Assembly: GCA_039196715.1 (NCBI GenBank)
Contig: JBCCUP010000006.1
Span: 1-64,000, forward strand
Source: Pseudomonadota bacterium
GTDB taxonomy: Bacteria; Pseudomonadota; Gammaproteobacteria; CALCKW01
Direction: 5' to 3'
Length of the DNA: 64,000 nt
Shown one piece after another: positions 40,986-49,475 of this stretch. Under the pieces are notes generated by a model, which made no database searches, was not told the DNA's origin, and saw only the letters and a program-made list of their open reading frames with translations. The position numbers and the translations under genes are program-made. Each line of letters starts with the position of its first letter. Positions within the stretch are counted from its first letter, which is position 1.

Positions 40986-43900
40986 GGACAAGGGCTACGG
41001 TCTCGACCCGGACACCGGAATTTGGAGACGACCGGGATACCAAGGCATTCCCTACAACGATGGCGACGCGGTAGAAAGTGCGATTGAGCGTATTCTGGCC
41101 GATGCTGAAAACGTGTCCTTGGGTTCAGTCGAGTTGCGTAGGCAGTGTGTTGATTGGCCCACGCTCTACCACTTCAGTGGCACACGTGCGAACGTGGTGC
41201 GGCCGCTCGAGTCTCTGTTCAAGGGTGATGTACTCGAAGTGGGTTCTGGCTGTGGTGCCATCACGCGCTACCTCGGTGAAACGGGTGCACGGGTCACCGC
41301 ACTCGAGGGCAGTCTCCGACGGGCACGCATCACGCGCCTGCGCACGCGCGATCTGGCCAATGTCACTGTCATCGCCGAGAACATCAAACAGTTCGAGACG
41401 ACTGCGCGATTCGATGTCGTCACGCTGATCGGAGTGCTCGAGTATGCGAATCTGTTTTTTGGCAGCGCGACCGGCTGCCATGAACTGCTTGAACGATTGT
41501 CTTCCCTGTTGAAACCTGGCGGATGTCTGGTCGTTGCAATTGAGAACCAGCTCGGATTGAAGTACTTTTCCGGTGGTCACGAGGACCACCTCGCAGAAGC
41601 GATGGTCGGCCTTGAGGACCGGTATGAGCCGGAGGGGGTTCGTACCTTCGGCAGGCGCGCGTTGGCCGAACTGCTCGCCGACGCGGGATTGGTTAGCGTG
41701 GAATTTCTCTACCCCTTTCCCGACTACAAGTTGTCCCAGGCGGTGATTACCGAAGCCGGTTTCTCTGATCCGGTTTTCGACCCACTGCCGTTGATCTGCG
41801 GCGCGCGAGACACGCACACGCGACGAGATGTACCCGCAGCGTTCTTCACCAACCTTGTTTGGCCGCAGATCTTGCAGAACGGTCTCGGCGGCGTCATGTC
41901 CAATTCTTTCGTGGCAGTTGCGTCACGTGGTGACGTTGAGGCCGTCGAGCCTGGGCTTCTCGCCGTTCACTACAGTACCTCCAGACAACCTTCGCTCTGC
42001 AAACGGGCCGACTTTCGACGCACGCGCGATGGTGTCCAGGTCGAATCTCACCGGCTCAATGGCAATCAGGCTGCGCAGACGCTGTCACTAGAGGAAGGTC
42101 ACGTGAGCCACCAGCTCACGCCATGCGAGCGTTACCATGCAGGCACCCTGTTGTCCGATCAGATCCACCATTGCGTAAGCCGTGCTGGGTGGCGACTCGA
42201 TGAATTGGCAGCCGTTTTTTCGGCCTACCTCGGCCATGTCGATGAGGTCATGGCGGCGCGTAGAGTTGCGTGCTCGTCTGAGAATGTGCCCGGCGAACTT
42301 ATGGATCTGGTACCGCAGAATCTGATTGTCGATGCGACCGGTCACGCCCAGCCGTTTGATTTGGAGTGGGTGTGTGACGCCCCCCTGCCACGCGCATACC
42401 TTTTTTTCAGAGCCGTTTTTGTGAGCTTGTGCGCGCTGGTTCACACTGCACCGGCCGCAGCAGGCGAACCGCAAAGTTGGCGTAGCATCACGCTCGAGTT
42501 AGCACGCCGATGCGGAATCGAGCTTAACGAGCGCACGTATCTTGTGTACCTCGAGCGCGAATTCGCCTTTCAGCGAGCGGTATCCGGCCTGGCGCCAGGG
42601 TCACTGCTGGACGCGTTCGACCGCGTGATGCCTGTTAAACACCGTGCAGACCAGGTTCTCCGTGGGTTGCCTGAAGGCCTTGATCTCGCTGCGGAGCGAA
42701 CCGCTCAAAGGGCGCGTATCGATGCATTAGAATCGGCCTTGAGAACGCTCGAGTCGAGTGCCTCGTGGCGGCTGACGGCGCCGCTCAGACGGCTGGCGCG
42801 GCATGCAAGGCACGTGCAGCACCGGTTTTTTCAATTGGCTCGGACGGGGCTGAGGCGGGCCCATGAGTCCCTCTGGATACCGGCGGTTTTGGACAGTTAC
42901 ATCGCGCAAGCCCGGCAGCGCAGACAGTTCAAGTGGGTACCACAGACTGCGGATGAGGCGACGCTCGATGGTGTGTTACAGATACCCGCCGACGTACCGA
43001 TTGCAGCTGAGCGTGATCGAACGGATGTGTTCCTCTGGGCCGAGGCAGACTGGCCAGTCAGCAGCTGTCGCACGCGACAGCTCGCGCTGGGCATGGCGGC
43101 ACGGGGTCACCGCGTTTTTCACGTGTCCGCCGTGGTTCGTGCTGCAAACAGACCTGGGTTCGATGCAAGTCGGGTCGAGGGCACGAACCGACTTTACACA
43201 CTGACTGTTCGCTTGCCTTCGTCCGCCGACGTCAAACAGGGTGGCTTGCCAAGCCCGACGTTGACGCAACTCATGGCGACCACGCGGAAAGTCTGCGACT
43301 GGGCGCAATCGGAACGCAGGTTGTCCCTGGTGACCCACGCGGGATGGGGGCAGGTTGCAGTCTGTTGGCCGGATGGGGTCACCGTCTACGACCGGGTGAT
43401 GCGTTTGCACACGGCGTCAGCCTCTTCGCAACTCGGTGCTCTTGACCGTGAGTTGATGTGTCTGGCTGACCTGACGGTGTCGTCCACGGAGCTTATGGCG
43501 CAGGATGCCGAGACGTGCGCACGCGCGTCTCTGCTGTTAAGGGATGCGGCAGACGATCAGCTCCTCGGCGTCAACCCGATTGATGTGGTCACACATTCCA
43601 CAGCGCGAAAGGCGATCGGCTGCGTCGGCCCTGTCGATGACGCGTTCGATATCGAGTTGATCGATCGCATTGCGCACCGGTTTCCAGAGTGTGATGTCTA
43701 CGTTTTCGACGAGGGCTGCGGCGACTGCTCGGACGCCTTTCTCGCCAATCCGAATGTGGTGTACCAGAGTGGCATCTCGGCCAGTGAAACGGCGAACCAA
43801 CTGCAATGTGTGGACGTGTGCATCGCGCCAATGCGCGTCACGCGGAACGCATTGACCGTGAGTCCCACCCAGCTGCTTACGTACTTGTGCCTGGGAAAAC

Positions 43901-44178
43901 CGGTGGTCGCAACAGATTTACCCGAGATGCAGTTTTATGCTGACGTCATTGACATTGCGGCTGACCACGCGGCATTCCTTCAGGCCTTGGCGTCGTGTTT
44001 GTCACATCCTGAGGACGATGGGGCGCGCGCGCGGCGGGTCGCGTTTGGCCGTGAACAACGTTGGAGCGACCGTGTCTCACTGCTGATGTCTCGGGTCGAA
44101 GTACTGCAACGTCCGCTAGTGGTTGCCAAGGCGTCTCGGTCCGAGACAGCGTTAACGCAACCGCCGGTTTGCAGCTGA
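40969..44178 (+). CDS. methyltransferase / kinase-like / coiled-coil / glycosyltransferase fusion
   Basis: 1069 residues from GTG 40969, preceded by GGAAG at 40958-40962. The frame is open further upstream but only inside wzt. Domain order: class I SAM methyltransferase (about 50-250), motif I VLEVGSGCG at 88-96. A middle region (about 330-560) resembles WbdD-type kinase domains, with DLVPQN at 446-451 and DLEW at 464-467 at the catalytic-loop and DFG-like positions, but no clear N-lobe lysine. A coiled coil (about 573-597) ends in SASWRLTAPLRR. A GT-B glycosyltransferase domain (about 680-1050) carries PTQLLTYLCLGKPVVATDLP at 966-985. Overlap with wzt is 17 bases. Likely chain terminator of the exported polysaccharide; kinase activity is doubtful. 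Confidence 0.75.
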   Translation: MKSHLEDKGYGLDPDTGIWRRPGYQGIPYNDGDAVESAIERILADAENVSLGSVELRRQCVDWPTLYHFSGTRANVVRPLESLFKGDVLEVGSGCGAITRYLGETGARVTALEGSLRRARITRLRTRDLANVTVIAENIKQFETTARFDVVTLIGVLEYANLFFGSATGCHELLERLSSLLKPGGCLVVAIENQLGLKYFSGGHEDHLAEAMVGLEDRYEPEGVRTFGRRALAELLADAGLVSVEFLYPFPDYKLSQAVITEAGFSDPVFDPLPLICGARDTHTRRDVPAAFFTNLVWPQILQNGLGGVMSNSFVAVASRGDVEAVEPGLLAVHYSTSRQPSLCKRADFRRTRDGVQVESHRLNGNQAAQTLSLEEGHVSHQLTPCERYHAGTLLSDQIHHCVSRAGWRLDELAAVFSAYLGHVDEVMAARRVACSSENVPGELMDLVPQNLIVDATGHAQPFDLEWVCDAPLPRAYLFFRAVFVSLCALVHTAPAAAGEPQSWRSITLELARRCGIELNERTYLVYLEREFAFQRAVSGLAPGSLLDAFDRVMPVKHRADQVLRGLPEGLDLAAERTAQRARIDALESALRTLESSASWRLTAPLRRLARHARHVQHRFFQLARTGLRRAHESLWIPAVLDSYIAQARQRRQFKWVPQTADEATLDGVLQIPADVPIAAERDRTDVFLWAEADWPVSSCRTRQLALGMAARGHRVFHVSAVVRAANRPGFDASRVEGTNRLYTLTVRLPSSADVKQGGLPSPTLTQLMATTRKVCDWAQSERRLSLVTHAGWGQVAVCWPDGVTVYDRVMRLHTASASSQLGALDRELMCLADLTVSSTELMAQDAETCARASLLLRDAADDQLLGVNPIDVVTHSTARKAIGCVGPVDDAFDIELIDRIAHRFPECDVYVFDEGCGDCSDAFLANPNVVYQSGISASETANQLQCVDVCIAPMRVTRNALTVSPTQLLTYLCLGKPVVATDLPEMQFYADVIDIAADHAAFLQALASCLSHPEDDGARARRVAFGREQRWSDRVSLLMSRVEVLQRPLVVAKASRSETALTQPPVCS

Positions 44179-44219
44179 GCGCGCAGATTCCCCGGCACGA
44201 CTCGTTAAACGTTGCACTC

Positions 44220-44253
44220 AGCGTGAACCGCCCGATCGGGTACGCTCTTTTTT
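44220..44253 (+). terminator. probable intrinsic terminator after the rfb-wzm-wzt-fusion operon
   Basis: Arms AGCGT (44220-44224) and ACGCT (44242-44246) pair, extended by ACC / GGT across a 2-base bulge, with a 9-base GC-rich loop. The stem is followed by C and six T residues (44248-44253). The stem is modest, so efficiency is uncertain. Confidence 0.5.
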
Positions 44254-44349
44254 CGACTGTCGGTGGTGCGGGCCCGGTTGCGCCAAAATCCCGGCGCTTT
44301 GATGTGATGGTGACAGCCGAGGTGGCTTGGCATTCAGCGTGTGCAGGCG

Positions 44350-44377
44350 TTGTTAGGCAGCTATGATGTTGTACGAT
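44350..44377 (+). promoter_or_regulatory. candidate promoter for the tandem GT2 gene
   Basis: TTGTTA (44350-44355) and TACGAT (44372-44377) are separated by 16 bases, downstream of the probable terminator and about 155 bases before the next start codon. Confidence 0.35.
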
Positions 44378-44532
44378 AGGGCAGTCGGACCAGGTGCGGC
44401 GCTGGCATCAACCCCCGATGGAGCCTGGCCTTGCCGGTTTCACGCCGGGGATTCTGCGTCGTGCCTTTGTCCGTGCCAGCACAGCGTGGCACCGGACCCC
44501 GTGACGACGTCGCTGTCCCCAGCGCCACGTGA

Positions 44533-46425
44533 ATGAGCCAGGCGAATCCGCAAGTGACTCACAGCTCTATGCCAATGCAAGCGCCTTGCGATATCGATCT
44601 TCCATCGCCTGGAATCGATGTCTGCATCGTGACGTACCACCCCGATCTGGACAAGCTCAACGCCTCGTTGGCTTGTTTGTGTAAGCAGGGCATTCCGCGC
44701 GAGCAGCTCAGACTATACCTGTACGACAACTCGTGCGATAACAGCGTCTTCGCCGCTATCCGTGTGCTGTCTGCCAAGTTCGAATCCCGCTTCGAGTGTG
44801 TCAGCTGTGAACAGAGCAGTGAGAATGCGGGTTTTGGCATTGGCAACAACACTGCAGTGTCCTTTGGCAACGCCGAGTATGTGCTCGTACTGAACCAGGA
44901 CATCCGCCTCGAACCCGGCGCATTGGCAGAGGTCATCCAGTTTGCACGAGCCGACGCCGACGGTGGGTTGTGGGAGCTGCGCCAGATCCCGTACGAGCAC
45001 CCGAAAAATTACAACCCCGTGTCACTCGAGACGTCTTGGTCAAGTGGGGCTGTGTTTGTGATTCGACGCGACACGTTTGAGTCGATTGGCGGATTCGATC
45101 CGGACATTTTTATGTACGGTGAGGATGTCGACCTGTCTTGGCGTGTCCGCGCCAGTGGACGGCGGCTGAGATACCTGCCCTGGGCGGCGGGGCGTCACGA
45201 TACCTATGACTATGCAGGGCAGGTCAAGCCGCTTCAAGCGCTCGAAGGCACGTACTCCAACCTCTACCTGCGCGCCAAGTTCGGCACGCTGCGCGCTGTG
45301 GGTGCCGGACTGTTGCAGCTGGCTGCGGAGGTGTGCGCACCGCAGGACTTCCCGGGCCGTCGACGCGGCTTGCTCCGTATTGGTCGCCGGTTCCTCGCCC
45401 GCCTGTCGCGCATCCGCCGCGAGTACGCGTCGTTGCGTCGGCGAAGCGCTGGTATCGCGGAGTTTCAGCTCTGGGACTATGCAGTGCACCGCGACGGGGC
45501 GTTTGAAGTGTACCGTGAACGGGCTCAGTGGCAGCGGCTTCCGCTCGTGTCCATATTAATCCGCACCTGCAATCGGCCTCAATTGCTGCGTGAGGCGTTG
45601 CTCACCGCGACCCGCCAGACCTACCCCAACGTCGAAGTCGTGGTCGTCGAAGACGGTCAGGACGGTTCGCGCGCGCTGATTGACACGGAATTCGGTGAAC
45701 AGAATGTGCGTTACATTTGCCTCGGTACACCACAGGGTCGATCCGTTGCCGGCAACCGTGCGCTCGAGGCCAGTCGAGGAGAGTGGTGTTGTTTTCTCGA
45801 CGACGATGACGGGCTCTACCTCGATCATGTCGAGTCGCTGCTTCAGGTCGCACTCGATCAGAACGTGGATGCAGCCTACGGCTGGGCGTGGGAGGTGCCA
45901 ACGCATTTCCACTCGCTCGACCCGCTTCGGTACGACGAGCTCCCCGCGTCGACTGTGCACAAATCGCACTTCGACTACCGTCGCCTTCTGAACAGCAACT
46001 TTCTGCCAATTCAAAGCGTGCTGTTCAAGCGTGCTCTGTTCGAGCGGAAGGGTGGGTTTGCCGAGGACATGGATCAGCTCGAAGACTGGAACCTCTGGGT
46101 GCGGTATGCCACCGGTGCTAGCTTCCTGCATGTGGATAAAACCACCAGTCGGTACCGCGTGCCCGCCGACCAACGTGAATGCGATGTGCGTCAAGGACGC
46201 CTGGATGACGCCTACGAGGACGCCAGAGCCAGGCATGCACACCTGTTCGACGCCGGTTCTGCCTTGACACTGGAAGGCGCAGCTCCGGTGACCGGTGCAA
46301 GCTGCTGGCGCGTGCGCGGCAGGGCGCTGTCCGTTGCTCGGCGTGCAGCGCACGCGGTGCCCGGTGGTCGGCACGCGCTGTGGGCATACCGAGTGCTTCG
46401 ACGTCGGCTGCAGCGGGCGCACTGA
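44533..46425 (+). CDS. tandem family 2 glycosyltransferase (two GT-A domains)
   Basis: 630 residues with two complete-looking GT2 domains. Domain 1 (about 28-265) is WbbL/rhamnosyltransferase-like: VCIVTYHPDLDKLNASLACL, ENAGFGIGNN, VLNQDIRLEPGALAEV and FMYGEDVDLSWRVRASGRRL. Domain 2 (about 335-560) has VSILIRTCNRPQLLREALLT, VVEDGQDGSRALID, and CFLDDDDGLYLDHVESL with a run of metal-binding aspartates, then EDMDQLEDWNLWVRYATG. A basic region joins the domains and a basic Arg-rich tail ends the protein. Two domains suggest a bifunctional elongating enzyme; donor sugars unknown. Confidence 0.82.
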   Translation: MSQANPQVTHSSMPMQAPCDIDLPSPGIDVCIVTYHPDLDKLNASLACLCKQGIPREQLRLYLYDNSCDNSVFAAIRVLSAKFESRFECVSCEQSSENAGFGIGNNTAVSFGNAEYVLVLNQDIRLEPGALAEVIQFARADADGGLWELRQIPYEHPKNYNPVSLETSWSSGAVFVIRRDTFESIGGFDPDIFMYGEDVDLSWRVRASGRRLRYLPWAAGRHDTYDYAGQVKPLQALEGTYSNLYLRAKFGTLRAVGAGLLQLAAEVCAPQDFPGRRRGLLRIGRRFLARLSRIRREYASLRRRSAGIAEFQLWDYAVHRDGAFEVYRERAQWQRLPLVSILIRTCNRPQLLREALLTATRQTYPNVEVVVVEDGQDGSRALIDTEFGEQNVRYICLGTPQGRSVAGNRALEASRGEWCCFLDDDDGLYLDHVESLLQVALDQNVDAAYGWAWEVPTHFHSLDPLRYDELPASTVHKSHFDYRRLLNSNFLPIQSVLFKRALFERKGGFAEDMDQLEDWNLWVRYATGASFLHVDKTTSRYRVPADQRECDVRQGRLDDAYEDARARHAHLFDAGSALTLEGAAPVTGASCWRVRGRALSVARRAAHAVPGGRHALWAYRVLRRRLQRAH

Positions 46426-46549
46426 TCGCAGCGGATCCGCCGGGCAGGCTCCGAGCTAAGCCGTCGTCTGGAAGGGCTATGTGAGTCCCCTAAATGAATC
46501 AATTCGGTGTTGGTCCGGGCTGTGTAAGGAGTCAGAATTGCTAGACTAA

Positions 46550-47953
46550 GTGGCATCCGCCGCGCTCCTACTCAGCCACGTGTTACCCGGATACGTTCAA
46601 TCTCATTCCACCCGCTTTGTCGCGATGACGTGGCTTGCCGATATTGCTGTGCCCGCGATCGGCTTCTACATTGCGCATGCTGTCTACCTGGGCGATCGCC
46701 CGGTAGACTCCTATTACTACGCCGCCTTGATGGCTGCGGTGCTAATGTCAGCCCTGTATTTTCCGCTGGTGTCCCTGTATCGCCCGAGGCGCGGTGAATG
46801 GGTGCTGTCCGAGCTGCGCAACCTCGGTTTTGCCGTGGTCGCGCTGTTCGGTTCGCTGATGGTGCTGGCGGTCATGAGTGGCGCGACCGACCTCTTTTCG
46901 CGCGTCTGGTTCGGGTTGTGGTTTCTGCTGACGCTCACCGGTCTGATGTGCTCGCGCGTGCTCATCCGCAGCGCACTGAGTTGGCTACGCAGCTCGGGAT
47001 TCAATCGGCGACACGTCTTGCTGATCGGCACACCCGCACTCTGCCGGCGTGCCGAGCGGGCGATTCGGGCCGCGCCCTGGGCCGGTTTTCACATCAGCCG
47101 GGTGTTCACCGGACAGTCCGGCGACAACGCGGTGCTGGCCCGCTGGGACGACATTGCGCAGTACCTGCAGGCCAACCACGTCGATCAGGTGTGGCTGACC
47201 CTGCCCTTGCGCGACGCCGAAACCACGTCGGCGCTGTCGAACAAGCTCAGCCGCTTTGTTGTCGGCGTGCGCTATGCCCCCGACCAGGCCGGCGCGGACA
47301 TGATGCGGGGCTCGCTGACCACCGTGGCCGGCCTGCCGATGCTGAACCTCGCCATGGCGCCGATCGACGGCGGCAAGATGATGCTCAAGGAGATCGGTGA
47401 CCGTGTACTCGCGGCGCTGTTTCTGGCGATCGCGGCGGTGCCGATGCTGTGCATCGCGCTCTGCATCAGGCTGACATCGAAAGGCCCGGTCTTGTATCAA
47501 CAGGAGCGTGTGGGGTGGGGCGGAAAGCCCCTGCAGATGTACAAGTTTCGCACGATGCCGGTAAACGCCGAGCAGGTGTCAGGGCCCGTGTGGAACAAGC
47601 CGGAAGACCGGCGGGCAACACCCTTCGGCGCCTTCCTGCGCAAAACCAGCCTGGACGAGTTGCCGCAGTTGTTCAACGTCATCAAAGGCGAGATGTCGCT
47701 CGTGGGGCCCCGCCCGGAGCGGCCGGTATTCGTCGAGAAGTTCAAGCACGAGGTGCCGGGCTACATGCAGAAGCACCGAGTCAAGGCGGGCATCACCGGC
47801 TGGGCGCAGATCAACGGCTGGCGCGGGGACACGGACCTGACCAAGCGGATCGAACACGACCTGTATTACATCCGCAACTGGTCGCTGTTGTTCGATCTCA
47901 AGATTCTCTGTCTCACGCTGATACGCGGCTTCGTCAACAAGAACGCCTACTGA
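46550..47953 (+). CDS. undecaprenyl-phosphate sugar phosphotransferase (WcaJ/WbaP type)
   Basis: Starts polysaccharide chains by moving a sugar-1-phosphate onto undecaprenyl phosphate. 467 residues from GTG 46550, directly after an in-frame stop; AAGGAG lies 18 bases upstream, rather far, and ATG 46625 is an alternative start. Four N-terminal membrane segments (to about 145) precede a cytoplasmic Rossmann-like domain (about 150-270). A re-entrant hydrophobic helix and the catalytic domain follow, with QERVGWGGKPLQMYKFRTM, LRKTSLDELPQLFNVIKGEM and SLVGPRPERPVFVEKF. The C-terminus GWAQINGWRGDTDLTKRIEH is WcaJ-like. Confidence 0.88.
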   Translation: MASAALLLSHVLPGYVQSHSTRFVAMTWLADIAVPAIGFYIAHAVYLGDRPVDSYYYAALMAAVLMSALYFPLVSLYRPRRGEWVLSELRNLGFAVVALFGSLMVLAVMSGATDLFSRVWFGLWFLLTLTGLMCSRVLIRSALSWLRSSGFNRRHVLLIGTPALCRRAERAIRAAPWAGFHISRVFTGQSGDNAVLARWDDIAQYLQANHVDQVWLTLPLRDAETTSALSNKLSRFVVGVRYAPDQAGADMMRGSLTTVAGLPMLNLAMAPIDGGKMMLKEIGDRVLAALFLAIAAVPMLCIALCIRLTSKGPVLYQQERVGWGGKPLQMYKFRTMPVNAEQVSGPVWNKPEDRRATPFGAFLRKTSLDELPQLFNVIKGEMSLVGPRPERPVFVEKFKHEVPGYMQKHRVKAGITGWAQINGWRGDTDLTKRIEHDLYYIRNWSLLFDLKILCLTLIRGFVNKNAY

Positions 47954-48017
47954 GCACGGCCGGCTGCGCTGCCAGGCGCCCGGTGCCACTGGCCTATACT
48001 CCCCGAACGCGCACCGA

Positions 48018-49400
48018 ATGACCGAACCGGCTCGGGTTCGGCGTCGCTGCGATGTGCTCAACCCCGCCACCGGAAGCCCCGTGCCACGCTCCCAGCCTGC
48101 CCTTGACGGTGCCCGCGCTACCTGGCTTAACGGCGTGCTGCTGTTCGGCCTGTTCTTCTTTGCCTTCACCTACCGCAGCAGCGGCGGGGTGTACTGGCTC
48201 GGCGTGCTGCTGCTCGCGTTCTGGTGGCTTCGCGTGCGCCCGAGCGCTCCGCCACTGCCACGGTGGCTGATCCGGTCCGCATTGGCGTACCTCGCGGTGT
48301 GGTGCGGCCACGCTGTTTGGGTGGTGTGGCGCGGGGAATACCCGCTCGTCGACACCCTGGTGGCCTACCGACACTACGCCGAGCTGACCCTGTTCATTCC
48401 GCTCTCGGTCGCCCTCTGGCACGCTGGCCGGCACCTGATCTGGCTCCTGTGGGTGCCGGTCATCGCCGTCGTTGTGCGCATGCTTCACCGAACCGACTAC
48501 GGAGACCTCGCAGGCACCTTCCTGAACACCGAGCACTTCGGCTTCGGCACCCACCATGTGACCTTCGGCATGCACGCGACGCTCGCCCTGATTTGCGGCG
48601 TCGCGCTGCTCGGCCTGACGCAGCGTCGAATCGGGTCGACGGGCCGGCGGCGGGTGTTCTGGTTCGCGGCGTGCGTGGCGCTCGCCTTGCTGTTGCAGGG
48701 GCTCGTGACATCCGGGTCGCGCGGGGCGTGGATCTGCACCGCGGTCGGCTTGGTGTCCCTGCTGTGGTGGAGCCGCCGTCACCTGATCGAGCACACCACG
48801 CCACGGCTGCGCCGCAGCGCGGCGTTGGCCGGGGCGCTCGTCGTGGCGGTGGTCGTGCTCGGTTCGTATGACAAGATTCAGCACCGCGTCTCCGTGACCT
48901 CCGACGTCGGCATTCGGTGGTTCTCGCTCGAGCAGATGGACCGCTCGGTGGACATCTTTCCGGACCGGCGGATTTTCCTGGCGGCCTACGGCATCGAACG
49001 CTGGCTGGAACGGCCACTGATGGGCCACGGCCCCGCCGCTGTGCCGGTGTTTCTGCAACAGGACCCGGATTTCCACATCCACCCGCACCTGCACAACACC
49101 TACGTCCAGGTGCTGGTCGAGGGCGGGGTGGTTGGCGGCGCGGCCGTTGCTCTGCTGTTGGTTGCGCTGATCCGGGGCGTGTTGGTGCACAGTCCGAGAC
49201 AGAGCCTCGACGCCCGGCAGTTGCGCTGGCTGCTCGGTGCGGTGATGCTGAGCTGGGCGCTCTGGAATCTGCCGAACTTTCACCTGCACAACTCCGATTG
49301 GCGGTTCACCTGGAACTGGTTTGCCGCCATCGCCGCCCTCCTGATGCGTCTGCAGACGGCGGGCGTGACCGTCCTGGAACAGCGACGTCCGATGGCGTGA
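48018..49400 (+). CDS. O-antigen ligase / polymerase family membrane protein
   Basis: 460 residues with about eleven hydrophobic segments and a large periplasmic loop (about 290-350). The Wzy_C-type motif TSGSRGAWICTAVGLVSLLW (about residues 231-250) and GHGPAAVPVF followed by HPHLHNTYVQVLVEGGVVGG in the loop, with its conserved His, are the family marks. With an ABC exporter in the cluster, a WaaL-like ligase joining polymer to lipid A-core is the likelier role; a Wzy polymerase cannot be excluded. It lies 64 bases after the WcaJ-type gene and is the last cluster gene before miaB. Confidence 0.78.
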   Translation: MTEPARVRRRCDVLNPATGSPVPRSQPALDGARATWLNGVLLFGLFFFAFTYRSSGGVYWLGVLLLAFWWLRVRPSAPPLPRWLIRSALAYLAVWCGHAVWVVWRGEYPLVDTLVAYRHYAELTLFIPLSVALWHAGRHLIWLLWVPVIAVVVRMLHRTDYGDLAGTFLNTEHFGFGTHHVTFGMHATLALICGVALLGLTQRRIGSTGRRRVFWFAACVALALLLQGLVTSGSRGAWICTAVGLVSLLWWSRRHLIEHTTPRLRRSAALAGALVVAVVVLGSYDKIQHRVSVTSDVGIRWFSLEQMDRSVDIFPDRRIFLAAYGIERWLERPLMGHGPAAVPVFLQQDPDFHIHPHLHNTYVQVLVEGGVVGGAAVALLLVALIRGVLVHSPRQSLDARQLRWLLGAVMLSWALWNLPNFHLHNSDWRFTWNWFAAIAALLMRLQTAGVTVLEQRRPMA

Positions 49401-49475
49401 AAAACTGTCAGCCGTGACACGCGGATCCGGGCCAAAGCCGGTAAACTGTGGGGCTGAAACACCCATGCCAACGCC

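Larger units (their letters stand above)
44179..44532 (+). other. 354-base non-coding spacer inside the polysaccharide cluster
   Basis: No credible open frame on either strand. It holds a probable terminator (44220-44253) 41 bases after the preceding stop and a candidate promoter (44350-44377). About 150 bases of further leader follow before the next gene. No ops/JUMPstart element (GGCGGTAGCGTG) was found. Confidence 0.6.

Noticed and set aside
46426-46549. Promoter TTGGTC-17-CAGAAT before the WcaJ-type gene
   Set aside because: Both boxes match the consensus poorly; a start here cannot be claimed from sequence alone.
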